From assembly GCA_000146855.1 (NCBI GenBank), contig GL405246.1:1600808-1664807 (forward strand): DNA of 64,000 bases, given 5' to 3'. A program made the position numbers and the translations under genes. A model generated the notes under the pieces. That model saw nothing but the letters and a program-made list of their open reading frames with translations, was not told the DNA's origin and searched no databases. This stretch comes from [Eubacterium] yurii subsp. margaretiae ATCC 43715. GTDB taxonomy: Bacteria > Bacillota > Clostridia > Peptostreptococcales > Filifactoraceae. Every line of letters starts with the position of its first letter. Positions within the stretch are counted from its first letter, which is position 1. Shown one piece after another: positions 46,425-54,838 of this stretch.

Positions 46425-47216
46425 TTGAGTTACGATTTGTTTATTTTTGAAAAAATTAAGACTTTTAGGACTTCCATAGATGTAAAATACTATTTGGAGG
46501 TTTTCATTGAGGATGACAGTGAAATAGATTACAATTCTTTGGATGGCTGCTCACCTAAGGTTGTAGAATTTGCAAAAGAGATGTTTGAAAAGTTTCCGCC
46601 CTTAAACGGTCCTTATGCTCCACCTGATGAAATTGCATTTGCATCTGAAGAATCAGAAAGTCACCTCACAGACTACTCACTTTATGAATACGGAATATAC
46701 TGTTCTTTTGCCTGGTCTGTAGCAGAAGAAGCCCTTGATTATGTCTTATCTCTAACAGAAAAGTACGATATGGGTATTGTTGATTTTCAAGGTGAAAGAC
46801 AGGTCTTTTGTGAAGGGATTGAGTTATTGAAATACTCTACGGAGTCAATGACTGATAGATATGGGGACTTTGAAGATATTAAAGAATTGCTGATGACTAT
46901 AGACTCTCCAAAAAGGGGTACGGATAATACAGACTACGCCTTTGTAACTGTATGGTTTGAGCTTGACAGCGATGAGAAAAAAAGAGAAGAATTCATCCAA
47001 TGTACTCCTTATTACAAATCAAAGAAGCTTTTACCGACAATATTTTCTAAGAATAAGGCGGTTGAAGTAGATGGATATGATTTTGAAGTGATGAAAAACG
47101 GCGTTTTATATAAAACTAATGTAGCTACAAAGGAAAAATTACTTGAGTATTTTGAACAATGGTGTGTAGAAAAAAAGGATATTGATATAACAGGCTTTGA
47201 AATAATCCCACTCTAA
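46425..47216 (+). CDS. uncharacterised acidic protein
   Basis: About 263 residues, starting at TTG 46425 with AGAGG eight bases before it. The product begins MSYDLFIFEKIK, a start shared with many short cytoplasmic proteins of unknown function. The sequence is acidic and soluble. It is rich in aromatic residues, with a possible first domain to about residue 165 (FAWSVAEEALDYVLSL) and a second one from about 170. No signal peptide, membrane helix or catalytic motif is visible. I do not recognise a family with confidence. It stands alone behind its own -10 box and ahead of a two-way terminator. Confidence 0.7.
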   Translation: MSYDLFIFEKIKTFRTSIDVKYYLEVFIEDDSEIDYNSLDGCSPKVVEFAKEMFEKFPPLNGPYAPPDEIAFASEESESHLTDYSLYEYGIYCSFAWSVAEEALDYVLSLTEKYDMGIVDFQGERQVFCEGIELLKYSTESMTDRYGDFEDIKELLMTIDSPKRGTDNTDYAFVTVWFELDSDEKKREEFIQCTPYYKSKKLLPTIFSKNKAVEVDGYDFEVMKNGVLYKTNVATKEKLLEYFEQWCVEKKDIDITGFEIIPL

Positions 47217-47224
47217 AAATGTTA

Positions 47225-47356
47225 ATACTAAGACTTCTTAAGACACTAAGAGTTGACAAAACAATGGGAAACTTAACTTGTAAACATTTTTAATTTAACA
47301 GTAGTTGCAGGTTAATTAAAGGACTATTTTTACATTAATCTAATAAATATTAGTAT
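47225..47356 (+). repeat. MITE-like repeat, family 2, diverged copy
   Basis: 132 bp with ends ATACTAAGAC and AATATTAGTAT. The right end (ATTAATCTAATAAATATTAGTAT) resembles the family end ATTATCTCATTAGATTTTAGTAT. The middle is diverged, so this is a tentative member. Confidence 0.4.
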
Positions 47357-47364
47357 AAATTATA

Positions 47365-47413
47365 GAAAAGACAAGGACTCCAAATCTTATATTCGATAAT
47401 CCTTGTCTTTTTC
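47365..47413. terminator. bidirectional terminator
   Basis: AAAAGACAAGGA pairs with TCCTTGTCTTTT across a 20-nt loop, with A and T runs at both sides. It can end the plus-strand gene at 46425-47216 and the minus-strand flavodiiron operon. Confidence 0.85.
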
Positions 47414-47458
47414 ATGGTCATATTTTTACAGCAAAAATATAATTTACTTTTCTAATAT

Positions 47459-48676
47459 TTATTTGCTCTTATTTATTGATTCAGCTATTGCATCTGCAAG
47501 TTCGTCCAAATCACTTTCCTTGTCATTTTTGATAGCAGAGTTTATAGTAACAGCAGGATCTATAATGTTCATCATCTTCATTTCTTCATCCAAGAAGTCT
47601 GCTATTAATTGTCCTGATGTAGGAGCCCATGAGCCGTTTTCTATAATTGCTACCTTTCTGTTTTGTACGTTAAGAGCCTTCATATCATGCAAGAAGTTAA
47701 GCATCTTAGGATAGATACCCAAGTTGTAAGTTACTGATGCAAGTACCATATGACTTAATTTGAAAGCATCTGATATAAGATAAGACACGTCTGTATTTGA
47801 AACGTCATATAGATGAACGTTAGTTACGCCTCTATCGCATAGTTTTGAAGCCAAGGCTTGAGCTGTATACTCAGTATTGCCGTACATAGAAGCATAAGCA
47901 ATCAATACACCCTTTTCTTCAGGTACATAAGTTGACCATTTTTGATACTTGTCTAAGATATAGTCAAAATTATTTCTCCAAACAAGACCGTGAAGCGGAC
48001 ATATATACTTAACCTTCGGCAACAAAGGTGCAACTTTTTTAAATAGAGCTTGAACAAATTGTCCATATTTTCCAACTATATTTGTATAATATCTTCTTGC
48101 TTCATCCAGCCAATCTCTGTCGAAGTTTACTTCGTCATTGAAAAGTTTTCCATCCAAGGCAATGAATGAACCGAAGGCATCAGCTGAGAATAACACACCG
48201 TCAGTTAAGTCAAAAGTAACCATTGCTTCAGGCCAGTGAACCATAGGTGCTTCTACAAATTGTACTTCGTGTTTACCGAATTTGAATTTGTCGCCTTCCT
48301 TTACTTGTATTTCTCTGCCTTCAACATTGTAATTGAATTGACGCATAAACATAAAAGATTTTTCTGTAGATATTATCTTACAGTTCGGATATATTCTTAG
48401 CAAATCTTCTATTGCACTGCAATGGTCAGGCTCCATATGGTTGATTACCATATAGTCCAACTCTCTGCCATTTAGTACACTTTGTATATTTTGGATAAAT
48501 TCTCTTGCTACCGCCCAGTCTACAGTATCAAAAAGCACTGTCTTTTCATCAAGTAACAAGAATGAGTTATATGATACCCCTTTTGTAAGAGGGTGAATAT
48601 TTTCAAAAAGTGCCAATCTGTGATCATTGCCACCTACCCAATATAAGTCGGGTGTTACATTTCTTACGCAAAACAT
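47459..48676 (-). CDS. fprA: FprA-type flavodiiron protein
   Basis: A 405-residue soluble enzyme that reduces oxygen to water and/or NO to N2O. The di-iron ligands of the lactamase-like domain are complete: H80-x-E82-x-D84-H85, H147 (VHWPEAM), D166 (SADAF) and H229 (PLHG). From about residue 253 a flavodoxin domain follows with the FMN loop ASMYGNTEYTAQ. No C-terminal rubredoxin or flavin-reductase domain is attached, so it needs an outside electron donor. That donor may be encoded next door: the gene lies 65 nt behind a dehydrogenase that ends in rubredoxin. AGGAGGAAT precedes the ATG. Confidence 0.95.
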   Translation of the reverse strand: MFCVRNVTPDLYWVGGNDHRLALFENIHPLTKGVSYNSFLLLDEKTVLFDTVDWAVAREFIQNIQSVLNGRELDYMVINHMEPDHCSAIEDLLRIYPNCKIISTEKSFMFMRQFNYNVEGREIQVKEGDKFKFGKHEVQFVEAPMVHWPEAMVTFDLTDGVLFSADAFGSFIALDGKLFNDEVNFDRDWLDEARRYYTNIVGKYGQFVQALFKKVAPLLPKVKYICPLHGLVWRNNFDYILDKYQKWSTYVPEEKGVLIAYASMYGNTEYTAQALASKLCDRGVTNVHLYDVSNTDVSYLISDAFKLSHMVLASVTYNLGIYPKMLNFLHDMKALNVQNRKVAIIENGSWAPTSGQLIADFLDEEMKMMNIIDPAVTINSAIKNDKESDLDELADAIAESINKSK

Positions 48677-48741
48677 TGTATTCCTCCTGATTTTTCTTTA
48701 ATTTACATATTTTTCTTACAGTGATATATCAAATTTACAAT

Positions 48742-50682
48742 CTAATTTGCATACGGGAATTCTAGTTCTATGAAACCTTCTTTTTCTTCACCGCATTGTG
48801 GGCAAGTCCATTCGTCAGGTATATTCTTAAAGTCTGTTCCCGGCATTATTTCACCTTCACTGTCTCCAATAGTTGGATTGTACTCGTATCCACAACCGTT
48901 GCACACGTACAATTTGTAGCTTGGAGCAAGTTTTTCAGGTTTTGAACGTTTCATCTTCTTCATAGGAGGAGCTTCTTTTTTCTTTCCTGTATCCAATGCT
49001 TCAGTCAATAGTGGCAATATTTCAGCAAGATCTCCAACTATACCGTAGTCGCAGTTTTTAAATATAGGTGCATTTGCATTTTTATTTATTGCAACTATAG
49101 TTGTAGCATTTTTTATTCCTTTAAGGTGTTGGCTTGCTCCTGATATACCACAAGCAATATATAGATTACCCTTAAATGTTTGTCCCGACATACCTACATA
49201 TCTGTTAAGAGGAACATATTTCAATGTTTCAGCAACAGGTCTTGATGAACCTACTGAAGCTCCTACATTTTTAGCAAGATTTTCAATAAGTTTCATATTT
49301 TTCTTATCGCCTATACCCTTACCTGCAGATACTACTCTTTCAGATAATTGGATAGGAGTATCTATTGGAATACCCACTGTAAAGTCATATCCGTCTTTTT
49401 TAAGTGCTGCAACAAGAGCATCTACTTGTTCCTTTGCAGTACCTTCTTTAAATATTACATGTTTTCTGTCTCCTGTAACAGATTTTTTAGCACCTTCCAC
49501 AACAGCTGCTGCAGATTTTTTATTTGATTTTGGAGGTCTTCCTACTATATGAGAAGCTATTACTACTCTCATTATTTCGTTTGTTCCCTCGTATATTGTA
49601 GTTATCTTAGCATCACGATAGAATCTTTCTACGTCCATACCCTTCATATAACCGCTACCGCCGTATATTTGAAGTGCGTCGTTACATACTTCAAGAGCTA
49701 TGTCAGAAGCATATTTCTTAGCCATCGCAGCTTCCATAGAGTAATCTTCATGAGCTTCTTTCAAATCTGCTGCTGAATAAATCAACAATCTTGCAGCTCT
49801 AAGCTTAGTAGCCATATCAGCAAATTTGAATTCTATTGCTTGTTGGAATGCTATAGGCTTGCCAAATTGAACTCTTTGTTTTGCATAGTTAAGTGCAGAT
49901 TCATAAGCACCTTGTGCTATACCAAGAGCTTGTGAAGCTATACCTATTCTACCGCCGTCAAGAGTTTGCATCGCTATTCTAAATCCTTGACCTTCTTTTC
50001 CAAGCAAGTTTTCCTTTGGAACTTTAACATTGTCAAATATCAATTCACATGTTTGAGATGAACGGATTCCAAGTTTGTCATAGTGATCACTGAAACTAAA
50101 ACCGTCCCATCCTTTTTCAACTATAAAGGCACTTATACCCTTTGTACCTATTCCTGGAGTTGTTACTGCAAAAACAACATAGATGTCAGCTTTGCCGGCA
50201 TTTGTGATGAAGATTTTTCCACCGTTTAAGATATAGTAATCTCCGTCCAATTCTGCAGTAGTCTGTGTACCACCCGCATCTGAACCTGCTTCAGGTTCTG
50301 TAAGTCCAAACGCTCCTATTTTTTCACCCTTTGCAAGAGGAACGAGATATTTTTTCTTTTGCTCTTCAGTACCAAATGCTGAAATAGGATAAGCTCCAAG
50401 AGAAGTATGCGCTGACAGTATAACACCTACACCACCGTCAACTCTTGACAACTCTTCTACTGCTATAGCGTAAGAAATAACGTCAAGCCCTGCACCACCG
50501 TACTCCTTGCCATAAGGAATACCCATTATGCCAAGATGCTCATCTCCCATTCTTTTTACTATTTCATCAGGAAATTGATTATTTTGATCCAATTCAAAAG
50601 TTATAGGTTTTACCTCTTTTTCAGCAAATTCTCTAATTTTCTTACGAAAAGCCTCGTGTTGCTCTGTTGTCTTATACAACAT
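48742..50682 (-). CDS. acyl-CoA dehydrogenase-EtfA-rubredoxin fusion
   Basis: A 646-residue three-part protein. Residues 1 to about 385 are a short-chain acyl-CoA dehydrogenase with [32 protein letters not shown] and the catalytic glutamate in [10 protein letters not shown]. After a linker, about 410-580 match the FAD-binding C-terminal domain of ETF alpha ([46 protein letters not shown]). The last 50 residues are rubredoxin (CNGCGYEY ... TCPQCG). The N-terminal ETF-alpha domain and ETF beta are absent. The start is ATG 50682 behind AAGGAGGGTAAA. Likely role: passing electrons from acyl-CoA via two FADs and rubredoxin to the flavodiiron protein downstream. Domains are certain; the chain is inferred. 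Confidence 0.92.
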   Translation of the reverse strand: MLYKTTEQHEAFRKKIREFAEKEVKPITFELDQNNQFPDEIVKRMGDEHLGIMGIPYGKEYGGAGLDVISYAIAVEELSRVDGGVGVILSAHTSLGAYPISAFGTEEQKKKYLVPLAKGEKIGAFGLTEPEAGSDAGGTQTTAELDGDYYILNGGKIFITNAGKADIYVVFAVTTPGIGTKGISAFIVEKGWDGFSFSDHYDKLGIRSSQTCELIFDNVKVPKENLLGKEGQGFRIAMQTLDGGRIGIASQALGIAQGAYESALNYAKQRVQFGKPIAFQQAIEFKFADMATKLRAARLLIYSAADLKEAHEDYSMEAAMAKKYASDIALEVCNDALQIYGGSGYMKGMDVERFYRDAKITTIYEGTNEIMRVVIASHIVGRPPKSNKKSAAAVVEGAKKSVTGDRKHVIFKEGTAKEQVDALVAALKKDGYDFTVGIPIDTPIQLSERVVSAGKGIGDKKNMKLIENLAKNVGASVGSSRPVAETLKYVPLNRYVGMSGQTFKGNLYIACGISGASQHLKGIKNATTIVAINKNANAPIFKNCDYGIVGDLAEILPLLTEALDTGKKKEAPPMKKMKRSKPEKLAPSYKLYVCNGCGYEYNPTIGDSEGEIMPGTDFKNIPDEWTCPQCGEEKEGFIELEFPYAN

Positions 50683-50865
50683 TTTACCCTCCTTGATTTT
50701 GTACAAATTTAGTATAATTTAAAAATAAAAAAAACAATTTTATCTACAGCCACTTAAATACCGCTGAGTAAAGTCGAAAAATAAGTCAAAAACATAAACC
50801 TAAAAAATCAACTTTTCTTTAATAGTGGTATCGGCAGTTTTTGAAAAAATATAAGAAAAAATTTT

Positions 50866-50885
50866 GTCCGTTTAGGAAAACGAAC
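50866..50885. promoter_or_regulatory. inverted repeat in the leader of the fusion operon
   Basis: GTCCGTTT and AAACGAAC face each other around AGGA (one G-T mismatch). It lies about 10-30 bases after the expected start of transcription of the dehydrogenase-fprA operon. The position suits either a repressor site or an RNA hairpin. Confidence 0.45.
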
Positions 50886-50901
50886 AACTTTAATGTGTAT
50901 A

Positions 50902-50930
50902 ATAATAGTACAGTTTTAGAAAAAAGTCAA
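50902..50930 (-). promoter_or_regulatory. promoter of the dehydrogenase-fprA operon
   Basis: On the minus strand TTGACT (50930-50925) and TATTAT (50907-50902) are separated by exactly 17 bp, a near-ideal housekeeping promoter. Transcription would begin near 50895, leaving an untranslated leader of about 210 nt before ATG 50682. Confidence 0.75.
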
Positions 50931-51194
50931 TATTATTTTATAAATTTTTAAATTTTTTAAATATTATTAGAACCAAAGTTGTATAAGACTTATTTAATTC
51001 TTTGAAATCACTTATTTATAGCCACTATAATGAATTTCTAAACTTCAATTTAAATTAGGTTTATATTCTCAATTAATATAGGACTTATTATTATTTTATA
51101 AGTTTTTTATATTTTTAGGACAATTTATCAGTTAAAATATTATGCAATCGTTACTTCTGTTGTAAATTCAATATTCATTAAAAAATTTAGACTT

Positions 51195-51310
51195 ATACTA
51201 AAAAACTATCAAAAAGCCATGTAATTCTATTACAGCAAGATTATTGATAATCTACAAAACTAATAATTTGCTAAAATAACAATCTTGGCAATATAAATGG
51301 TGATTAGTAT
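51195..51310 (+). repeat. MITE-like repeat, family 1, copy 5
   Basis: 116 bp opening ATACTAAAAAACTATCAAAA and closing AATGGTGATTAGTAT. It has the same size and end sequences as 510-622 and, inverted, 14391-14506. It lies in the 876-bp gap between the fusion gene and the lipoproteins. Confidence 0.6.
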
Positions 51311-51344
51311 TAGTCTGCTACAAAATTTTTTTGCTGATAATTTA

Positions 51345-51388
51345 TAAAAAACGGCATATTTATAAGATTATAACTTACAAATATGCCT
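51345..51388 (-). terminator. terminator downstream of the large lipoprotein gene
   Basis: GGCATATTTGTAAG pairs with CTTATAAATATGCC around a seven-base loop, followed by G and six T on the minus strand. It is 170 bp past the stop, with a short repeat remnant in between. Confidence 0.8.
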
Positions 51389-51420
51389 TAATTTTTTTAA
51401 CTATCTAAAATATTAAATTT

Positions 51421-51455
51421 ATACTAAAAACTAAAGTTTAAATAGAGTTTAGTAT
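51421..51455 (-). repeat. MITE-like repeat, family 2, 35-bp internally deleted form
   Basis: ATACTAAA and TTTAGTAT bound only 35 bp. Inverted, it reads ATACTAAACTCTATTTAAAC, matching the left end of family-2 copies, then jumps to TTTTTAGTAT, the right end. It looks like the two ends of the element with the middle lost. Confidence 0.45.
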
Positions 51456-51558
51456 TACATCATCAAATTAGATTTTTTAAGAGATAATGTAGTGTAAATA
51501 TACACTTTATGAAATAAAATTACCATATATTTCTCGTCTTAAAATCTCTTAGTTTAAT

Positions 51559-52962
51559 TTATTTTTCGTACATTGGCAATCTATATCCGTTATTTTTAGA
51601 GTTAAATACATTAATATAAGATACTGCATCTTCTTTACCAAAGTTTATTTCTATTCGAAGAAGTTCCGGAATTGAACAATATACTGTAATTCCTTTTTTA
51701 TCCATATTTTCTTCAGCTTTATTCCAATACTCTATATTGTATGAGCTGTCACTTCCACCTGATATATATATAGGTTTTTCGTAAGCATGTATCATAAAAT
51801 CTGATATCTTTTTATCTTTGCTACGTTCTTCTTTAAGTGAAAATACCTGTACCTTTCCTTGCATCTTATAGTCTTTAAGATTAACTCTGCATAGGTTGTA
51901 CTCATCCTTTTTCTTAACAGGATCTGCATAAGATGTAAAATATAGGTATTCTCCCACTATAGTAGGACAAAAACCTGCACTTTCAGTCAACCTTACATCT
52001 ATTCCATTTACTATATTACGAGCATGTATCCTCTCTTTATCTTTGTCATCCTGATATATCATCCATCCATCAACTATATAACAATAATAAGCATCGGCAT
52101 CTTCTATAACAGTTTTTGAATTTTTAAAATCTGAATCTACAGATACTATATAATTGTTTTCATCCTTATAATAGAAACGATTATTGTATTTTTGTAAGTA
52201 CTCTGTATTACCTGCCTTTTTCACCAAAACGTCAGCAGGGGACGAACCGTCTGTCTTCACTCTTTTTATAGATCTGTCATTACCTTTTTGGGCTACATAA
52301 TAGATGTAATCTCCGTCTTTTATCAAACGTGTAGCTTTAACATCGTCCAAAAGTTTGACCTTATCTGCTTTTTTATATTCATTGTCAGGATAGTCATATC
52401 TCAATAATGCCCACTCATTTTTATTAAATCCTGCACCTATTATAAGCTTAGGTTCGGGCACAATAAACATACCTAAGTTCATCGCATTGGACATATCTTG
52501 AGTTTCTTCAGGACTTACATCAGCTATAAACTCTTCCTTTTGTCCATCAAGTTCACCTATCATCTCATCAAATTGGGCATAAAGCTTAGGTTTTTCCTTT
52601 GTTGCACTATACTCTAATTTTACCTTTTTATCCTTATTATCAAGTATGAGTTTATTTCCCTCTTTTACAAGTTCGAAAGTTTCTTTATCTGCAGTTACTT
52701 TAAAGCCCTTATCTGTTGCTTCCCACTTACCTTTTACCGGAATATTGATAAGAACAGCCTCAAAATCAGAATTGTCTTCAAAGATTAAAAACGGTAAATT
52801 ACCATCCGGGAAAGATTCTTTGAGATAGCTATCATCAATTTTTTGTCCTTCTATCTCCCCACCTGTCAACAACCAATATTTTTCCATTTTGCTATCTTGA
52901 CATCCTGTAAGTGTTAGACAAATTAAAAACATTGCTAAAAATAAAAAATTAATTTTTTTCAT
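51559..52962 (-). CDS. two-domain lipoprotein of a local paralogous family
   Basis: A 467-residue exported lipoprotein: signal peptide MKKINFLFLAMFLICLTLTGC with the lipid cysteine at 21. Residues 22 to about 130 match the three small lipoproteins upstream (YWLLTGGEIEGQKI, KGKWEATDKGFKV, EKPKLY). Residues 155-467 form a second domain of repeated strands with patterns such as DGDYIYYVAQKGNDRSIKRV and GEYLYFTSYAD, which suggests a beta-propeller of the DUF5050 kind. Function unknown; an outer-surface binding role is plausible. Unlike its relatives it has gained or kept a C-terminal domain. Confidence 0.8.
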   Translation of the reverse strand: MKKINFLFLAMFLICLTLTGCQDSKMEKYWLLTGGEIEGQKIDDSYLKESFPDGNLPFLIFEDNSDFEAVLINIPVKGKWEATDKGFKVTADKETFELVKEGNKLILDNKDKKVKLEYSATKEKPKLYAQFDEMIGELDGQKEEFIADVSPEETQDMSNAMNLGMFIVPEPKLIIGAGFNKNEWALLRYDYPDNEYKKADKVKLLDDVKATRLIKDGDYIYYVAQKGNDRSIKRVKTDGSSPADVLVKKAGNTEYLQKYNNRFYYKDENNYIVSVDSDFKNSKTVIEDADAYYCYIVDGWMIYQDDKDKERIHARNIVNGIDVRLTESAGFCPTIVGEYLYFTSYADPVKKKDEYNLCRVNLKDYKMQGKVQVFSLKEERSKDKKISDFMIHAYEKPIYISGGSDSSYNIEYWNKAEENMDKKGITVYCSIPELLRIEINFGKEDAVSYINVFNSKNNGYRLPMYEK

Positions 52963-53043
52963 TTAAAAACACCATCCTTTTAAAATATATATTTTTTTAT
53001 ACTGTAATAGCTAAGTCTTAGAGTCAAATCTCCTAATAGTCCT

Positions 53044-53073
53044 ATTATATCATAATTGTTTACAAAATTACAA
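53044..53073 (-). promoter_or_regulatory. promoter of the large lipoprotein gene
   Basis: On the minus strand TTGTAA (53073-53068) and TATAAT (53049-53044) are 18 bp apart, about 85 bp before the start codon. Confidence 0.5.
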
Positions 53074-53182
53074 TATCTATCTTTACGTTTTCCTAATAAT
53101 ATATCGCTAAAATTATGTGTTAAATCTTTAAATCAGGATATTTTTGACTGAAAGCAGTCAATCAAATAATAAAGCATACTTC

Positions 53183-53223
53183 AAAAAAAGCCCATAAAAC
53201 AGAATTTCTGTCTTATAGGCTAT
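53183..53223 (-). terminator. terminator of the 138-residue lipoprotein gene
   Basis: On the minus strand AGCCTATAAGACAG pairs with TTGTTTTATGGGCT-like bases around AAAT and runs into seven T. It is 40 bp after the stop codon. Confidence 0.75.
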
Positions 53224-53260
53224 TTATTCTACTTCAAATTAAATTTAAAAATATCCGCAT

Positions 53261-53677
53261 TTACCAAGTTACCTTCTTAACAGCATCGTCATACGCTTTT
53301 GGTTTTTCAGTTGTCTTGGTAAATTCATACTTAGTCTTGTCCTCAGGAAAATCCATTACCATCTTTTCTCCGTCAATGATAGCTTCTACTGTAGAACCAT
53401 CTTTATCAGTCATTTTCACTCCCTTATCTGATGCTTCCCATTTACCATTTGATATCAAAGCATCACTGAAGTAAAAAATATACTTTGATTCGCCTTCAAT
53501 ACTAATAAAAGGCTCTTTTCCTTCTTGAACAAACTCTTTATCTTCAACCTTTTTCCCATCAACCTCTGTACCTGTCAACATCCAGTAACCTTCTGGTGAT
53601 GACTTATTACCCTGGCAAGCTGTCAATGTAATGCAAACCAAAAATAATGCTACAAATAACAATCTTAGTTTTTTCAT
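53261..53677 (-). CDS. small lipoprotein, paralogue 2
   Basis: 138 residues with signal peptide and lipobox LTAC (cysteine 21). The mature part follows the shared plan: EGYWMLTGTEVDGKKVED, a central PFISIEGESKY, NGKWEASDKGVKMTDKDG and KYEFTKTTEKPKAYDD. The strand-rich layout looks like a small lipocalin-type barrel, but I cannot name a family. It has its own promoter and terminator, and a short hairpin (GACTGTA/TACAGTC) in its leader. Anchored outside the membrane after Lgt processing. Function unknown. Confidence 0.8.
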   Translation of the reverse strand: MKKLRLLFVALFLVCITLTACQGNKSSPEGYWMLTGTEVDGKKVEDKEFVQEGKEPFISIEGESKYIFYFSDALISNGKWEASDKGVKMTDKDGSTVEAIIDGEKMVMDFPEDKTKYEFTKTTEKPKAYDDAVKKVTW

Positions 53678-53755
53678 AAAAATACCATCCTTTCATAATA
53701 TAATTAATTATGACTGTATAAAATTTTTTTTACAGTCAAACATCCTTCTGATAGC

Positions 53756-53785
53756 ATTATAACATATTTCCCGATAAAAAATCAA
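53756..53785 (-). promoter_or_regulatory. promoter of the 138-residue lipoprotein gene
   Basis: TTGATT (53785-53780) and TATAAT (53761-53756), 18 bp apart on the minus strand, lie about 80 bp before the start codon. Confidence 0.55.
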
Positions 53786-54133
53786 TATATTTAATAAAAA
53801 ACTATAAAAATAATTTCTAATATTTTTTATAAAATTTACAAATTTCCCTATATATTTGTTTATATGCTAATACAGAAATTTAATTAAACAGATAATAATA
53901 TAGCTCTATTAAATATTCATAAAGATATATTTTAAAATAGATACTGACACTTAAGTTCTATTATAAATCACTCAAAAACTCTATAGTCTAATTACTTACA
54001 ATGACGATAATTTTTTCTTTGTAAAAATGATCAACATTATTATATTATAAAATGGAATAAATTTAATATAAAAACATTTAAAATGGTAAGATATTAGTAA
54101 TCTAAGATTCAAACTATGATTTGTTGTATAATA
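53786..54133. other. 350-bp gap between lipoprotein genes
   Basis: I searched for remnants of a further paralogue and found none. The stretch is AT-rich with no clear hairpin or gene. Confidence 0.4.
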
Positions 54134-54168
54134 AAAAAACCTGTAAAACAGTAATTTGTCTTACAGGC
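54134..54168 (-). terminator. terminator of the third lipoprotein gene
   Basis: On the minus strand CCTGTAAGACA pairs with TGTTTTACAGG and is followed by seven T, about 40 bp after the stop at 54207. Its shape resembles the terminator at 53183-53223, as expected of duplicated units. Confidence 0.85.
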
Positions 54169-54206
54169 AATAATTTATAACTTATATTTAATTTTCAAAA
54201 TTTCTA

Positions 54207-54611
54207 CTATTTTACAACTTCATCATATACCTTAGGTTTTTCATTTGATTTTGTAAATTCAAATTTTGCCATACCTTGCATATCTAGTACCAGTTTATCT
54301 CCATCTTTAGTAGCTTCAACCGGTTTTTTACTCTTTTCTTCAATAAGCTTTACACCCTTATCAGTTTTTTCCCAAGTACCTTTTACAACTTCAGAACCTG
54401 TACCAAAAAATGCAACAAACTTTGAACCTGCTTCAAGACTCAAAAATCCAACTTTACCGTCCGGATAAGCTTTTTCAAGTTCCACCTTTTGTCCCATTGC
54501 TTCCATACCTGACATTACCCAATAGCCTTCTAATGAATCTTTAGCTTGACAAGCTGTCAATGTTAGACAAGCCATAAATACTGCAACTAATAATAATCCT
54601 AATTTCTTCAT
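54207..54611 (-). CDS. small lipoprotein, paralogue 3
   Basis: 134 residues with signal peptide MKKLGLLLVAVFMACLTLTAC and lipid cysteine 21. The mature part has EGYWVMSGMEAMGQKVEL, DGKVGFLSLEAGSKF, VVKGTWEKTDKGVKL and FTKSNEKPKVYDEVVK. It is closest to the paralogue at 54839. No catalytic motif is visible. AAAGGAC precedes the start, and a terminator follows. Confidence 0.8.
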   Translation of the reverse strand: MKKLGLLLVAVFMACLTLTACQAKDSLEGYWVMSGMEAMGQKVELEKAYPDGKVGFLSLEAGSKFVAFFGTGSEVVKGTWEKTDKGVKLIEEKSKKPVEATKDGDKLVLDMQGMAKFEFTKSNEKPKVYDEVVK

Positions 54612-54838
54612 AAAAATATAGTCCTTTCAAAAATAAAAAATACACCAAATCTCTCTTAATCAGTCATATGTACGATATGCCCTATGATATAATAAAAATA
54701 AGGCTATAGTATATTAAAAGAAACAGTTTATGACATCTTAAGCTGAGATTAGTGATAAAATGAACATTAAGACACTTAAGTTACCTGTAGTATTATATCT
54801 CATAAATCTTAAAAATTAATTAAAATTCCATCATCTCT

